Part shown: piece by piece, positions 15,437 to 23,744 of the stretch
How the letters are laid out: the number at the start of each line of letters is the position of its first letter
Position numbering within the stretch: position 1 is the first letter of the stretch
DNA from: COE1 sp963596435
GTDB lineage: Bacteria > Bacillota > Clostridia > Lachnospirales > Lachnospiraceae
NCBI GenBank assembly: GCA_963596435.1
Contig: CAVBMG010000042.1
Coordinates: 1-26,736 of the forward strand
Direction of reading: 5' to 3'
DNA: 26,736 nt
Notes under the pieces: model-generated
The model's input: only the letters and a program-made list of their open reading frames with translations
Database searches by the model: none
Told to the model about the DNA's origin: nothing
Position numbers and translations under genes: made by a program

Positions 15437-16171
15437 TCAGTTCTGATAGTACTCTATCTGCTTAATCAAGGTATCGATCTCTGCGTATGCCTTGATTCCA
15501 GCCGCATCTACTGCCTCTGAGGCTGCAAGCTCAATCCTGAGTTCATCCAGCTTATAGATAAGTCCCTCATTCTGATTGCGTTTTTCCTTTACAGCTGCAA
15601 TGTTCTTATTATAAAGTTCCAGCTGCTGTATCTGGATATCATCCGGTATATCGTCATGCTTGTAATTCTGTAGTCTGGCATAGACTCCATCATCAATTAC
15701 CTTCATACGGTTAAGCATATTCACCATATTCGCCAATATGGTATCCTGTGCTGTTTTGGCAATGGCATCGAACTTCTGATAGGTCAGGCTACCCTTCTCG
15801 AATTTACGATCCAGCACTTCATCCATACCCGCCTGCATCTTCTCACATTTATCCAGCTCATCCAGACTGGCTCTGGCTACCTGACCAAAGACTCCGCTTC
15901 CAAGATAATGCTTCATCTCCTGTCTGATACCCTCTACAGAATACTGATTCGTACCAATATACTTGATATCATCTTTCTGTGATATTATCTTGTAGTTATA
16001 TACTACCATTCCCGCAGGCATCATGATTCCCAATGTCAGGGACAATGCAGCCTTGACTGCGCTGGCATCCACGATGCTCAGTCCCAGCAGTCCCGGCGAG
16101 AACAGCACAACAAAACCTATGAGAAAACCAAGGTTTCCAAATATTAATTTCTTTACTTTCTTCTTTTTCAT
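15437..16171 (-). CDS. XpaC-like membrane protein (5-bromo-4-chloroindolyl phosphate hydrolysis family)
   Basis: 244-aa protein. A lysine-rich start (MKKKKVKK) is followed by two membrane segments (about 8-34 and 40-60) and a long charged helical cytoplasmic region to the end. Size, topology and position beside telA fit the XpaC family, named for an old phosphatase phenotype in Bacillus; I see no catalytic motif, so a phosphatase role is doubtful. The open frame reaches back to 16213, but GAGGTG lies 7 nt before the ATG at 16171, and 16213 coincides with the expected transcription start of the promoter at 16219-16247, so the shorter form is right. First gene of the five-gene operon. Confidence 0.78.
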   Translation of the reverse strand: MKKKKVKKLIFGNLGFLIGFVVLFSPGLLGLSIVDASAVKAALSLTLGIMMPAGMVVYNYKIISQKDDIKYIGTNQYSVEGIRQEMKHYLGSGVFGQVARASLDELDKCEKMQAGMDEVLDRKFEKGSLTYQKFDAIAKTAQDTILANMVNMLNRMKVIDDGVYARLQNYKHDDIPDDIQIQQLELYNKNIAAVKEKRNQNEGLIYKLDELRIELAASEAVDAAGIKAYAEIDTLIKQIEYYQN

Positions 16172-16218
16172 GTGCTCACCTCTATATGAAGTCGTCCAGG
16201 CGACTCTAAACAAGCTCC

Positions 16219-16247
16219 ATTATATGCTATAACGGGCAAACTTGCAA
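16219..16247 (-). promoter_or_regulatory. sigma-A promoter of the XpaC-VWA-TelA operon
   Basis: On the minus strand TTGCAA (16247-16242), 17 bp, then a perfect TATAAT (16224-16219). The -35 begins two bases after the addA stop region, so this operon is separately promoted from addBA. The expected start point, near 16212, rules out the longer XpaC reading. A short dyad (AGTCG/CGACT, about 16190-16205) lies in the leader. Confidence 0.8.
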
Positions 16248-16249
16248 GG

Positions 16250-19200
16250 TTACAGCCCGATTTCCTGTGCTAAAGCGAAAGAGTAAATAATCCGCTCTTT
16301 TACATGCGCTCCTGTAATCTGTTCCAGCGCTCTCTGATAATAATCCAGCTGTGTCCGATATCGGTTCTCCAGCTCTATCGCCTGTTCTACCCTGTCTGTC
16401 TTATAATCTGCAATGACCAGCTCCCCATCTTCATAGAAAAAGACATCAATCACACCCTGTATCAATACTGTCTCATCCGAAGGATACTGCTCCTTTAATT
16501 CATGCGCCGGCAATCCCAGTACAAAGGGCTGCTCTCTGTACAGCTCTCCCCTTTGCTGCGCTGATATCATTCTCTTTGCCAGATTGGAATGGAAGAACGA
16601 AGCAATACGGGAAGTATTTACACAGGCAATATCTTCCTTCTGTACTCTGCCTTCTGCAATCCATGCCTGCATCTCGCCCCATATTTTCCCCATATAGACT
16701 TTATCTGACGGGACATTCTGATAGGAAGCATCAAAAGACAACAGCTCCATGACCTTGTGTACAGCAGTACCATATTGTGTTCCCTGCACAGCCTCTTCTC
16801 CAGATATAAAACGGGGAATGTACGGCTCTCTTGCAGTCGCGATCAGTTCTGCTGCCGGCTCTGCCTCTTCTTCATAGGCAGCCTTTTTCAGCTCTGATAC
16901 GGTAGTCTTGACTGTCAGCCCCTCCAGATATGCATATGGGTACTTAAAGTTCAGCTTATCAGAAAGCTTCTGTTCCAGCTGCGTATCTGCATATTCTGCG
17001 GTATGTGATAAAGCCTCCTCAAGCATAGCTGCCTTACCGGTTTCTTTCACCTTTTTCTCCAGTGAATTATCCTCCTGCCACAACCTGATCTGTAGTGGAA
17101 TCTCCCCGTAAGGCAGCTGATGCTTCTCATACGGCAATCCTCTCTCTTCCAGCAGTGGAGCCATATCTCTATGACGCATCAATGCAGACAGAATCATATC
17201 AAAATAGCAGACTGATCCCATCACTACAGAAAAAGGCAGTTTCTGTGCATTTTCCATGGTAAGGTAGAGCCTGTCGGATAACTTCTTATCCAGCTTCTCA
17301 CCCTGATAAGCAGTCAGAATCAGCTTCTCCTTGGCACGGGTCAATGCTACGTAGAGCACACGCAAGTCTTCTCCCCTGGTGTCCTCCTTCATTCTCTGTG
17401 CCACCACATTTTTACGCAAGGTCTTCCTTCTGGTGCGCATGACAGGGTCTATGCAGTCTACACCAATACCAAGCTCCACATCCATCAGAATCGACGCTCT
17501 GGCATCCATCTGATTAAATTGCTTCGCCAGTCCGCATACAAAGCAGATAGGGAATTCCAGACCTTTACTCTTGTGAATCGTCATCACTCTGACAACATCT
17601 GCACTTTCATCCAGAATATTGGCTTCTCCGAAATCCACTTCCTGTTCCTGCATAGTCTCCAGATATCGTATGAAATGAAAAAGTCCATAGAAGGAGGTCT
17701 TCTCAAAATTACCTGCCCGCTCCAGCAGTAATGCAATATTAGCCTGTCTCTGGTCTCCTCCCGGCATAGAACTGACATATGTGTCATATCCTGTATCCTG
17801 TATCAAAAAGCCCAAAAGCTCTTTGATTGGTGTATATGCCACCATCCTGCGGTATTGTTTCAGCTTCTGTAGTAAGAATGTCAGCTTCTGTAGCAATATC
17901 TCATCATATACAGTGCTATCCTGGACAGGCGGCTCCTTGCAGTACTGGCATATCTCTTCATATAAGAACTGCTTATCTGCCGTTTTTTTCATTTTTTCCT
18001 TTTTTTCTTTTGCCGCACACCGAAGCATGGCTACCTCTGCTTCCGTTATATCAAAGCATGGTAATTTCAGCACACCATACAAGGGAATATCCTGTAGTGG
18101 GTTGTCCAGTACACGAAGCAGATTCACAATTCCCTGAATCTCCAGAGTCTGAAAATACCCCGTCTTGCTCGTAATGTGCACAGGGATTCCCTTCTGGGTC
18201 AGGATCCTTCTGAAATCCTCATCCCATCCTGTCGTAGCTCGAAACAGCAGTACAATATCAGAATATTTCGCCGGACGCTGTTCTCCCGTCTGATCGTCCG
18301 TTACCGGGAAATACCCTACCAGCTCCTGAATCCTCTCTGCCACCATGACAGCTTCTTTCTCCTTCTCTGTCATAGTCTGTGACTCATCTTCTGAATCCGT
18401 TGCAATCAGAAGCTCTGTGGCATATTGTCCGGCATCCTGTGGTTCTACATAAGAAGCGCCTGCATACAGGGCTGCATTCTCATCATATTCCACATTACCT
18501 ACTTCTTTTGCCATAAGTTGTCCACATAGGAAATTCGTCGCTTCTGTTACTTCCCTGCGGCTTCTGAAGTTCCTGCTCAAGTCAATGCGGACTCTGTCTT
18601 TTGCATCTTCCCCTGTTTTATAGGTATCATATTTCTCCATGAAGATCTCAGGTCTTGCCAGACGAAACTTATAGATACTCTGCTTCACATCTCCTACCAT
18701 GAAGCGATTGTAATGCCCTTTATCCTCGCCTGAAATACTACGAAGTAGAAGCTCCTGTACCTCGTTGGAATCCTGATACTCATCAATCATGATCTCTTCA
18801 AAATAATCCTGTAATTCCAGCGCTGTCTCTCTCGGTTTTAATTCACCGTTATCGTCTTTGGTCAGCAAAATTTCCAGTGCAAAATGCTCCATATCCGAGA
18901 AATCCACAAGATTCTTATCTCTTTTGGCTGCATCCAGCCTTTCCTTGAAAGAAAGCGTCAGTGTAACCAGTTCATCCACTGCCTTCTGGCAGACAGACAT
19001 ATCCGCCAGCATGTCCTCCGGTGAAATGGGAAACAGTGTCTTCTTCAAGTCTGCGATGCTTTTCTTCACTTCATCTCGGATTGCCTTTACCATATCCTTT
19101 CTGACAGGGTCAACGTCCTCTGCTTTCTTACGCGACAAAGTTGTAAAGCTGATATAGGTAAAGCTGTCATACAACTGACTGTAATCTCTTGCTTTTCCCA

Positions 19201-19981
19201 TATTTTCCAGCAATTGAAGGTCCGCTTCCAGATTCTCTACGTATTGAATAGGCCCGCCATATCCCTGAGCAATCTCCAATGCCTTATGGATGCGCTTCCT
19301 GCACTCTTCCAGCACGGTGTCCATGTAGCCCAGAGCATCCTGATACCATTTCCTGTCGTTCAGCTCTTCTACCGACTGCACCTGATAGTCCTCTCTTCTG
19401 GCTTCCAGCCATTCCTCTGGAAAAGGATAACTCATGGAGAAGTGATACAGTCTGTAAATGGCTTCTTCTATCTTCTGGTCACTGCTGCCAGTGCTGTAAC
19501 TGTCTACAAAATGCAGAAACTCCGGGCTTGCTTCCCCGTGGGCATCTTCCAACAACTTCTCCATCACATCTGCTTCCAACAGCTTGATCTCACCCTCATC
19601 TGCTACCCGAAATCCAGGATCCAGACCTATCTCGTTGAAGTTATTGCGAATAATGAACAGACAGAAAGAATCAATCGTAGTAATCTGTGCATTGTGTATC
19701 AGCGCAGACTGCTTCTGCAAGTGTTCATTCTCAGGATGTTCCTCCAGTCTCTTCTGAATCGCCCTGCTGATACGTTCCCTCATCTGTGCTGCAGCCGCGG
19801 AGGTAAAAGTCACAATTAACAGGCGGTCAATATCTACCGGATGTTCTTCATCACATATTTTCTGAATAATTCTCTCTACCAGCACTGCTGTCTTACCGGA
19901 ACCGGCAGCCGCAGACACCAGGATATTCTTATCTCTGGTATCAATGACCCGTTGCTGATCCGGTGTATACTTTACTGCCAT
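16250..19981 (-). CDS. addA: ATP-dependent helicase/nuclease AddA
   Basis: Motor and nuclease subunit of AddAB, the Firmicute counterpart of RecBCD: it unwinds and trims double-strand break ends and loads RecA after Chi recognition. The 1243-aa protein has UvrD-type helicase motifs: Walker A AAAGSGKT (24-31), VTFTSAAAAQMRERI (Ia), DEYQDSN (II), GDVKQSIYKFR (III), THKSKGLEFP-type motif V (as TIHKSKGLEFP) and LYVALTRAKEK (VI). The C-terminal RecB-family nuclease has D1179 (GVIDVFF), D1192 and K1194 (ADYKTDR). The ATG overlaps the addB end by 10 nt and has GGAGG 7 nt upstream within addB, so the two subunits are made together. No terminator is obvious after the stop; CGGGC/GCCCG can pair there but lacks a T tail. 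Confidence 0.97.
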   Translation of the reverse strand: MAVKYTPDQQRVIDTRDKNILVSAAAGSGKTAVLVERIIQKICDEEHPVDIDRLLIVTFTSAAAAQMRERISRAIQKRLEEHPENEHLQKQSALIHNAQITTIDSFCLFIIRNNFNEIGLDPGFRVADEGEIKLLEADVMEKLLEDAHGEASPEFLHFVDSYSTGSSDQKIEEAIYRLYHFSMSYPFPEEWLEARREDYQVQSVEELNDRKWYQDALGYMDTVLEECRKRIHKALEIAQGYGGPIQYVENLEADLQLLENMGKARDYSQLYDSFTYISFTTLSRKKAEDVDPVRKDMVKAIRDEVKKSIADLKKTLFPISPEDMLADMSVCQKAVDELVTLTLSFKERLDAAKRDKNLVDFSDMEHFALEILLTKDDNGELKPRETALELQDYFEEIMIDEYQDSNEVQELLLRSISGEDKGHYNRFMVGDVKQSIYKFRLARPEIFMEKYDTYKTGEDAKDRVRIDLSRNFRSRREVTEATNFLCGQLMAKEVGNVEYDENAALYAGASYVEPQDAGQYATELLIATDSEDESQTMTEKEKEAVMVAERIQELVGYFPVTDDQTGEQRPAKYSDIVLLFRATTGWDEDFRRILTQKGIPVHITSKTGYFQTLEIQGIVNLLRVLDNPLQDIPLYGVLKLPCFDITEAEVAMLRCAAKEKKEKMKKTADKQFLYEEICQYCKEPPVQDSTVYDEILLQKLTFLLQKLKQYRRMVAYTPIKELLGFLIQDTGYDTYVSSMPGGDQRQANIALLLERAGNFEKTSFYGLFHFIRYLETMQEQEVDFGEANILDESADVVRVMTIHKSKGLEFPICFVCGLAKQFNQMDARASILMDVELGIGVDCIDPVMRTRRKTLRKNVVAQRMKEDTRGEDLRVLYVALTRAKEKLILTAYQGEKLDKKLSDRLYLTMENAQKLPFSVVMGSVCYFDMILSALMRHRDMAPLLEERGLPYEKHQLPYGEIPLQIRLWQEDNSLEKKVKETGKAAMLEEALSHTAEYADTQLEQKLSDKLNFKYPYAYLEGLTVKTTVSELKKAAYEEEAEPAAELIATAREPYIPRFISGEEAVQGTQYGTAVHKVMELLSFDASYQNVPSDKVYMGKIWGEMQAWIAEGRVQKEDIACVNTSRIASFFHSNLAKRMISAQQRGELYREQPFVLGLPAHELKEQYPSDETVLIQGVIDVFFYEDGELVIADYKTDRVEQAIELENRYRTQLDYYQRALEQITGAHVKERIIYSFALAQEIGL

Positions 19982-22900
19982 GGCTCTTCCTCCAGTTCTT
20001 TCTTCATCTCATCCAAAGCCTCTTCCTGATTCATATCCTGCAATTCTCTTACCAGATCTGCCCCCAGCTTCTTGTCAAAGCCACAGATACTGCGGTAACT
20101 GCAATACGTACAGGCATTGCCCTTGGTCTGTTCATAGGGATTCAGCGAAATATCCCCTGCAAGTATCTCACTTCCAAGCTCTCTGATCTTATGGTTTACA
20201 TAATCTGACACCACATGGAAATCTTCCTGGGAAAGCACAGAGGATGCCTGGGTAAAGCTTCCATCCTTTTTCTTCGCTACGGGCAATACTTTGGATTTAT
20301 CTGTAAAGTCTTTATCCAACAGCTGAATGATCTCTTCCTCATCACTGACCATGCCTGTCATCTTCAATTCTTCCAGAATGGCATCCTGAATCTCCTGCGG
20401 ATCAGGCTGTCCCTTATCCGTATCCGTCATTGGATCACTGACATGATAGTACAACATGGCTGCAGGAATGACTTTCTTATCCCCGTGTGCCTTTTGCTGC
20501 ATCTCTACTGCCGCATTCATATATACGACAAGCTGTAGCTGCAATCCGTAATAAAGCGCAGCCAGGTCAAACCTGCGGTTACCGGATTTATAATCAATGA
20601 CCTTCACATAGAGCTTATCCTGCTGCTCACAGGTATCTATTCTGTCAATACGCCCAATCAGGCGCATCTTCTCTTCCTCAGACAGTGTGATATTCACCGC
20701 ATCCAGATCTGATGCCATTTCAAAAGACATCTCGAAATTCTCCGGCGTAAAAGCACCCTGTTGCAACTGATATTGCAGTGTCTGTACAGTCCTGTCAAGA
20801 ATCCTCTCCATTCTGGTAATCAGATACTCGTTTCTCTTACTGCTGTAAAGCACCGTCTCTCCATACGTAGCCGCATAATTCTCCAGACATTCCTTTACCA
20901 GTCGTTCTCCTACTTCTTTTGGAAAATCAAACCAGGTATATCCTTCTGTCGGCAATTTATCTGCAAAGCTCTCCAGCACGGCATGAAATACATTACCCAT
21001 GTCCACGGTCTCAAAGCTGTATTTATCACGCTCTTCCAGTCCCAGTCCATATTGCAGGAAATGGGCATAGGCACAGGAAGCGAACTTCTCAAGCCTGCTG
21101 ACGCTGTTATGAAGCACCTGACCATACAGGAGCTTTGCCAATTCCTTAGGCAGCTTCCCATTCTCATAGTGGAAAAAGGCAGCCCTCTTCATCTGTTCCA
21201 GAATTGGTGCGTATTTTTCATTTCTGACATACGTGTCATAAAGTGTCAGGAATAACTTTTTATCCAGCTTATCATCTTCCGCCGCATACTGGCGCAGCAT
21301 TCTCACCAGATATTCCATGGCATCCGCAGGTGCATCAATCTGTTCCTCAATCTCCCGCAGCTCCGGCTTTTCTATCGTCATTTTCGGGAAAAGACGGCAC
21401 ACTGTTGCGATGAGATATGCCGGTCTGATACTCTTACCTTCCGAATCCACCTTGGCATAAGATAACCGCAGATAATGGGTAGGCTTTGTCATCATCAGAT
21501 ACAGATACAGCCTCTGAATATACATCTGCTGTCTCGGAGTCGGTGCCAGCTCAAAATCAGATTCCTGCAAAAATTCTCTGTCGATATCAGAGATAATACC
21601 GCCTTTTGCTCCGCTTCTTGGAATGATACCGTCATTTACGCCCATGAAGAACAGCGCCTTGATCTCGCAAAGTCTGGTTCTCTCAATATCACCAATTACG
21701 ACCTTGTCTACATTCTGGGGAATCGTTCCTACCTTGATCTCAGCAAATCCAGCATCCAGAATATCTGCAAACTCCTTTATTGTCATAGTCTCATCACCAA
21801 GCAGACCAATGATCTGTTCCAGAAGTTCCATGACCAGACGATAAATCTGCGCATACTCCTTGGCTTTTACCAGATTGCCCTGCGCAGTGAAAGCATCTTC
21901 ATACTCAGCCAGCTTATTCTCGATATCTGCCCTCACGATAAAATCATACAATGCTCTGACCAGCTCTTCCCCTGTCGCTTCCTTAATCAGCAACGGCTCC
22001 AGCATGTCTGTGATCTGCTGACGCAGATGATTCAACTGCTCCAGCTCCTGTGCTTCTTCTTCCTGTCGTTTCAATCGTCTGGTGAACGGCTCATTCCACG
22101 CCTTTCTCCCCCGTATTCCCATGGTGCGCACATAGTTCTCCAGGCGGTCAGTCTCTTCCGGGCTGATACCAGAAAGACCACACCTTAGAAAGTGAAATAC
22201 GGCTTCATAAGAATATTCCTGTATGGATACCAGTAAAGCGCTGCGGATAAATTCAATAAAGGGATTCAACACCAGCTTATTGGTCTGATCCAGATAGTAG
22301 GGGATTCCAAACTTCTCGAACTCTTCCTTCGCCAGATATCCATATCTCTCGATATCCCCTGTAACAACTGCAATATCACGGTAGCAGTACCCCTCTTCCC
22401 TGATTAACTGCCTGATTGACAGACAAATCTGGCGCAGTTCTTCCTTTGGCGTGGAGGCTTCCATAATACGGATGCTGTCCTGCTCCTTTTGATACTCTGT
22501 GGTCGGATATCGGAACAGTTCTCTCTCCAGATGGGATAAACCAGGATTATTCACATACCGCTGCACAGTCGCTTCTGTGATCAGAACATCCTCCGCCCTT
22601 GCCACACCGGCTTCCTTCGCCTTTTTCTCCAGATCATATATGGTCTTCTTACTCAGGTGAAAAAGCTTCTGCTCGCTGTCAGGCTTATAGCAGTCCTCTC
22701 TGGTGTCAGCAGTGACTGTTATAATAACTTCATTTGCCAGCAGCATCAGCTCCTGAATAACGTTGTACTGTATCGGGGTAAAGCCCGTAAATCCGTCAAA
22801 GGCAATGACACTGTCTGCCACGATGCGGGATTTGGGCAGTACATGACGCAGGCGATCCAGCGTCTCTTCTGTTGTTATATATTTCTCTCTGATATATTCC

Positions 22901-23400
22901 AGAAACCCTTCATAAAGCAGATGCAGATCCTTTAATTTGTAGGACAGGGCGCCTCTCTTAGAGGAATATTCTACCAACTGTTGTACTTCCTTCGTTCCAA
23001 GTCCATACTGCATAAATTCGGAAAGGGCAGACTTCACCTCATGGATGTAGCCTATTTTCTTAATGTTTCGTTTCATGACACTGAGATCGTCTTCCAATCC
23101 TGCCGCTACTTTACGCAATACAAGGCTCTTACCAGTGTCATCCAATACGGGCTTATCATTGCCACCTACCTCTTCAAAGATACGATGAGAAAGTCGCCCA
23201 AAGCTCAATACATCAATATTCATGATGCCGCTTCTTGGGTGGCGGCGCACCATGTCCAGCTGGGTCTGCATGGTGAACTGATCCGGCACTACGATCAGGT
23301 AGTTCCTGTGTGGATTCTCCATTGCCTGGGCAATGATGTCTTCATATAAACGATAGCTTTTGCCGGAGCCAGAGGCTCCTATATAAAATTTCAATCCCAT
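19972..23400 (-). CDS. addB: ATP-dependent helicase/nuclease AddB
   Basis: Partner of AddA, 1142 aa: an inactivated-helicase-like scaffold that recognises Chi and carries the second nuclease. It retains Walker A GASGSGKS (8-15). The C-terminal nuclease has D936 and K938 (VIDYKSG). The iron-sulfur cluster that staples the nuclease is complete: C776 (KFASCAYAH) plus C1097, C1100 and C1106 (CTYCSYRSIC). The frame is open for 39 further codons to 23517, but AAAGGAG lies 6 nt before the ATG at 23400 and the protein then begins MGLKFYIGASGSGKS, as in relatives. Expressed from the extended -10 promoter at 23547-23555 through a roughly 140-nt leader able to fold. Confidence 0.97.
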   Translation of the reverse strand: MGLKFYIGASGSGKSYRLYEDIIAQAMENPHRNYLIVVPDQFTMQTQLDMVRRHPRSGIMNIDVLSFGRLSHRIFEEVGGNDKPVLDDTGKSLVLRKVAAGLEDDLSVMKRNIKKIGYIHEVKSALSEFMQYGLGTKEVQQLVEYSSKRGALSYKLKDLHLLYEGFLEYIREKYITTEETLDRLRHVLPKSRIVADSVIAFDGFTGFTPIQYNVIQELMLLANEVIITVTADTREDCYKPDSEQKLFHLSKKTIYDLEKKAKEAGVARAEDVLITEATVQRYVNNPGLSHLERELFRYPTTEYQKEQDSIRIMEASTPKEELRQICLSIRQLIREEGYCYRDIAVVTGDIERYGYLAKEEFEKFGIPYYLDQTNKLVLNPFIEFIRSALLVSIQEYSYEAVFHFLRCGLSGISPEETDRLENYVRTMGIRGRKAWNEPFTRRLKRQEEEAQELEQLNHLRQQITDMLEPLLIKEATGEELVRALYDFIVRADIENKLAEYEDAFTAQGNLVKAKEYAQIYRLVMELLEQIIGLLGDETMTIKEFADILDAGFAEIKVGTIPQNVDKVVIGDIERTRLCEIKALFFMGVNDGIIPRSGAKGGIISDIDREFLQESDFELAPTPRQQMYIQRLYLYLMMTKPTHYLRLSYAKVDSEGKSIRPAYLIATVCRLFPKMTIEKPELREIEEQIDAPADAMEYLVRMLRQYAAEDDKLDKKLFLTLYDTYVRNEKYAPILEQMKRAAFFHYENGKLPKELAKLLYGQVLHNSVSRLEKFASCAYAHFLQYGLGLEERDKYSFETVDMGNVFHAVLESFADKLPTEGYTWFDFPKEVGERLVKECLENYAATYGETVLYSSKRNEYLITRMERILDRTVQTLQYQLQQGAFTPENFEMSFEMASDLDAVNITLSEEEKMRLIGRIDRIDTCEQQDKLYVKVIDYKSGNRRFDLAALYYGLQLQLVVYMNAAVEMQQKAHGDKKVIPAAMLYYHVSDPMTDTDKGQPDPQEIQDAILEELKMTGMVSDEEEIIQLLDKDFTDKSKVLPVAKKKDGSFTQASSVLSQEDFHVVSDYVNHKIRELGSEILAGDISLNPYEQTKGNACTYCSYRSICGFDKKLGADLVRELQDMNQEEALDEMKKELEEEPWQ

Positions 23401-23423
23401 GGGATGCTCCTTTTGTGGTAGGT

Positions 23424-23514
23424 ATGGTGCAAAGCACGCCACAGATCCTGTGGCTGTATATTGAAACAGGTGTTGTACATAGAAATTTTTCATGCAAGCG
23501 ATGTGTTGCACCAT
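23424..23514 (-). promoter_or_regulatory. structured leader of addB
   Basis: In the addB leader a 9-bp closing stem (23424-23432 with 23506-23514, ATGGTGCAA/TTGCACCAT) encloses a perfect 7-bp hairpin with a 3-nt loop (23438-23444 with 23448-23454). The ribosome binding site lies just downstream. No known riboswitch class is recognised; control of addB translation is only a possibility. Confidence 0.4.
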
Positions 23515-23546
23515 CATTTGGACAAATCGTAGTTCAAGATAGGATT

Positions 23547-23555
23547 AGTATAACA
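23547..23555 (-). promoter_or_regulatory. extended -10 promoter of addBA
   Basis: On the minus strand TGT immediately precedes TATACT (23552-23547), giving the TGnTATAAT-type extended -10. No good -35 lies 16-18 bp upstream, where the arm of the hairpin at 23560-23600 sits; TTGACT exists but 21 bp away. Confidence 0.6.
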
Positions 23556-23559
23556 TAAA

Positions 23560-23600
23560 ATAACCAGGCGAAAAGTCAATTTTTCTTTTCGCCTGGTTAT
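23560..23600 (-). terminator. strong hairpin terminator ahead of addB
   Basis: A perfect 16-bp inverted repeat (23560-23575 with 23585-23600, core AACCAGGCGAAAAG) has a 9-nt loop. On the minus strand it is followed by TTTTATG, so it should stop transcripts coming from the integrase side before addB. It probably belonged to the original gene upstream of addB. The phosphatase fragment's stop codon lies only 2 bp away. Confidence 0.8.
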
Positions 23601-23602
23601 AA

Positions 23603-23644
23603 TTAGATAGTATTGCCGTGGCAAATAAAAAGTATTTTTATCAT
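23603..23644 (-). pseudogene. orphan 5' end of a low-molecular-weight protein tyrosine phosphatase gene
   Basis: On the minus strand AAGGAG (23659-23654) lies 9 nt before ATG 23644, which opens 13 codons reading MIKILFICHGNTI and a TAA. The first 11 residues match the N-terminus of low-molecular-weight tyrosine phosphatases (MIKILFVCHGNICRSP type), including the start of the phosphate-binding loop with its catalytic cysteine (C8). The match stops before the CRSP part of the loop, and no phosphatase body follows, only a terminator and addB. A dyad TTGCC-GT-GGCAA (23613-23624) lies at the break. I infer that this is the element's attachment end, carrying a replacement start for a target phosphatase gene. 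An internally deleted phosphatase gene is the alternative. Confidence 0.7.
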
Positions 23645-23712
23645 TCCTTAAAACTCCTTGTTTATCCTTGATTTTACTGATTTTTTAGCACTTTTGCCTT
23701 CAACCTTATTTC

Positions 23713-23744
23713 GGTATATTTTTGCTTAATTTGGCATATTTTTC
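23713..23744. repeat. two 12-bp near-repeats, possible integrase arm sites
   Basis: GGTATATTTTTG (23713-23724) and GGCATATTTTTC (23733-23744) are 20 bp apart, in the 100 bp between the integrase end and the presumed element end. Tn916-type integrases bind such repeats near the element ends through their N-terminal domain. This role is inferred. Confidence 0.4.

Noticed and set aside
16190..16205. AGTCG/CGACT hairpin as terminator of addBA
   Set aside because: It has a five-base stem with no T tail, lies downstream of the next operon's start point, and reads as chance.
16172..16213. 14-codon extension of the XpaC-like protein
   Set aside because: The expected transcription start falls at about this position, and a better ribosome binding site precedes 16171.
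23401..23517. 39-codon N-terminal extension of AddB
   Set aside because: The frame is open, but the family N-terminus and a well-placed AAAGGAG fix the start at 23400; the extension has no ribosome binding site.
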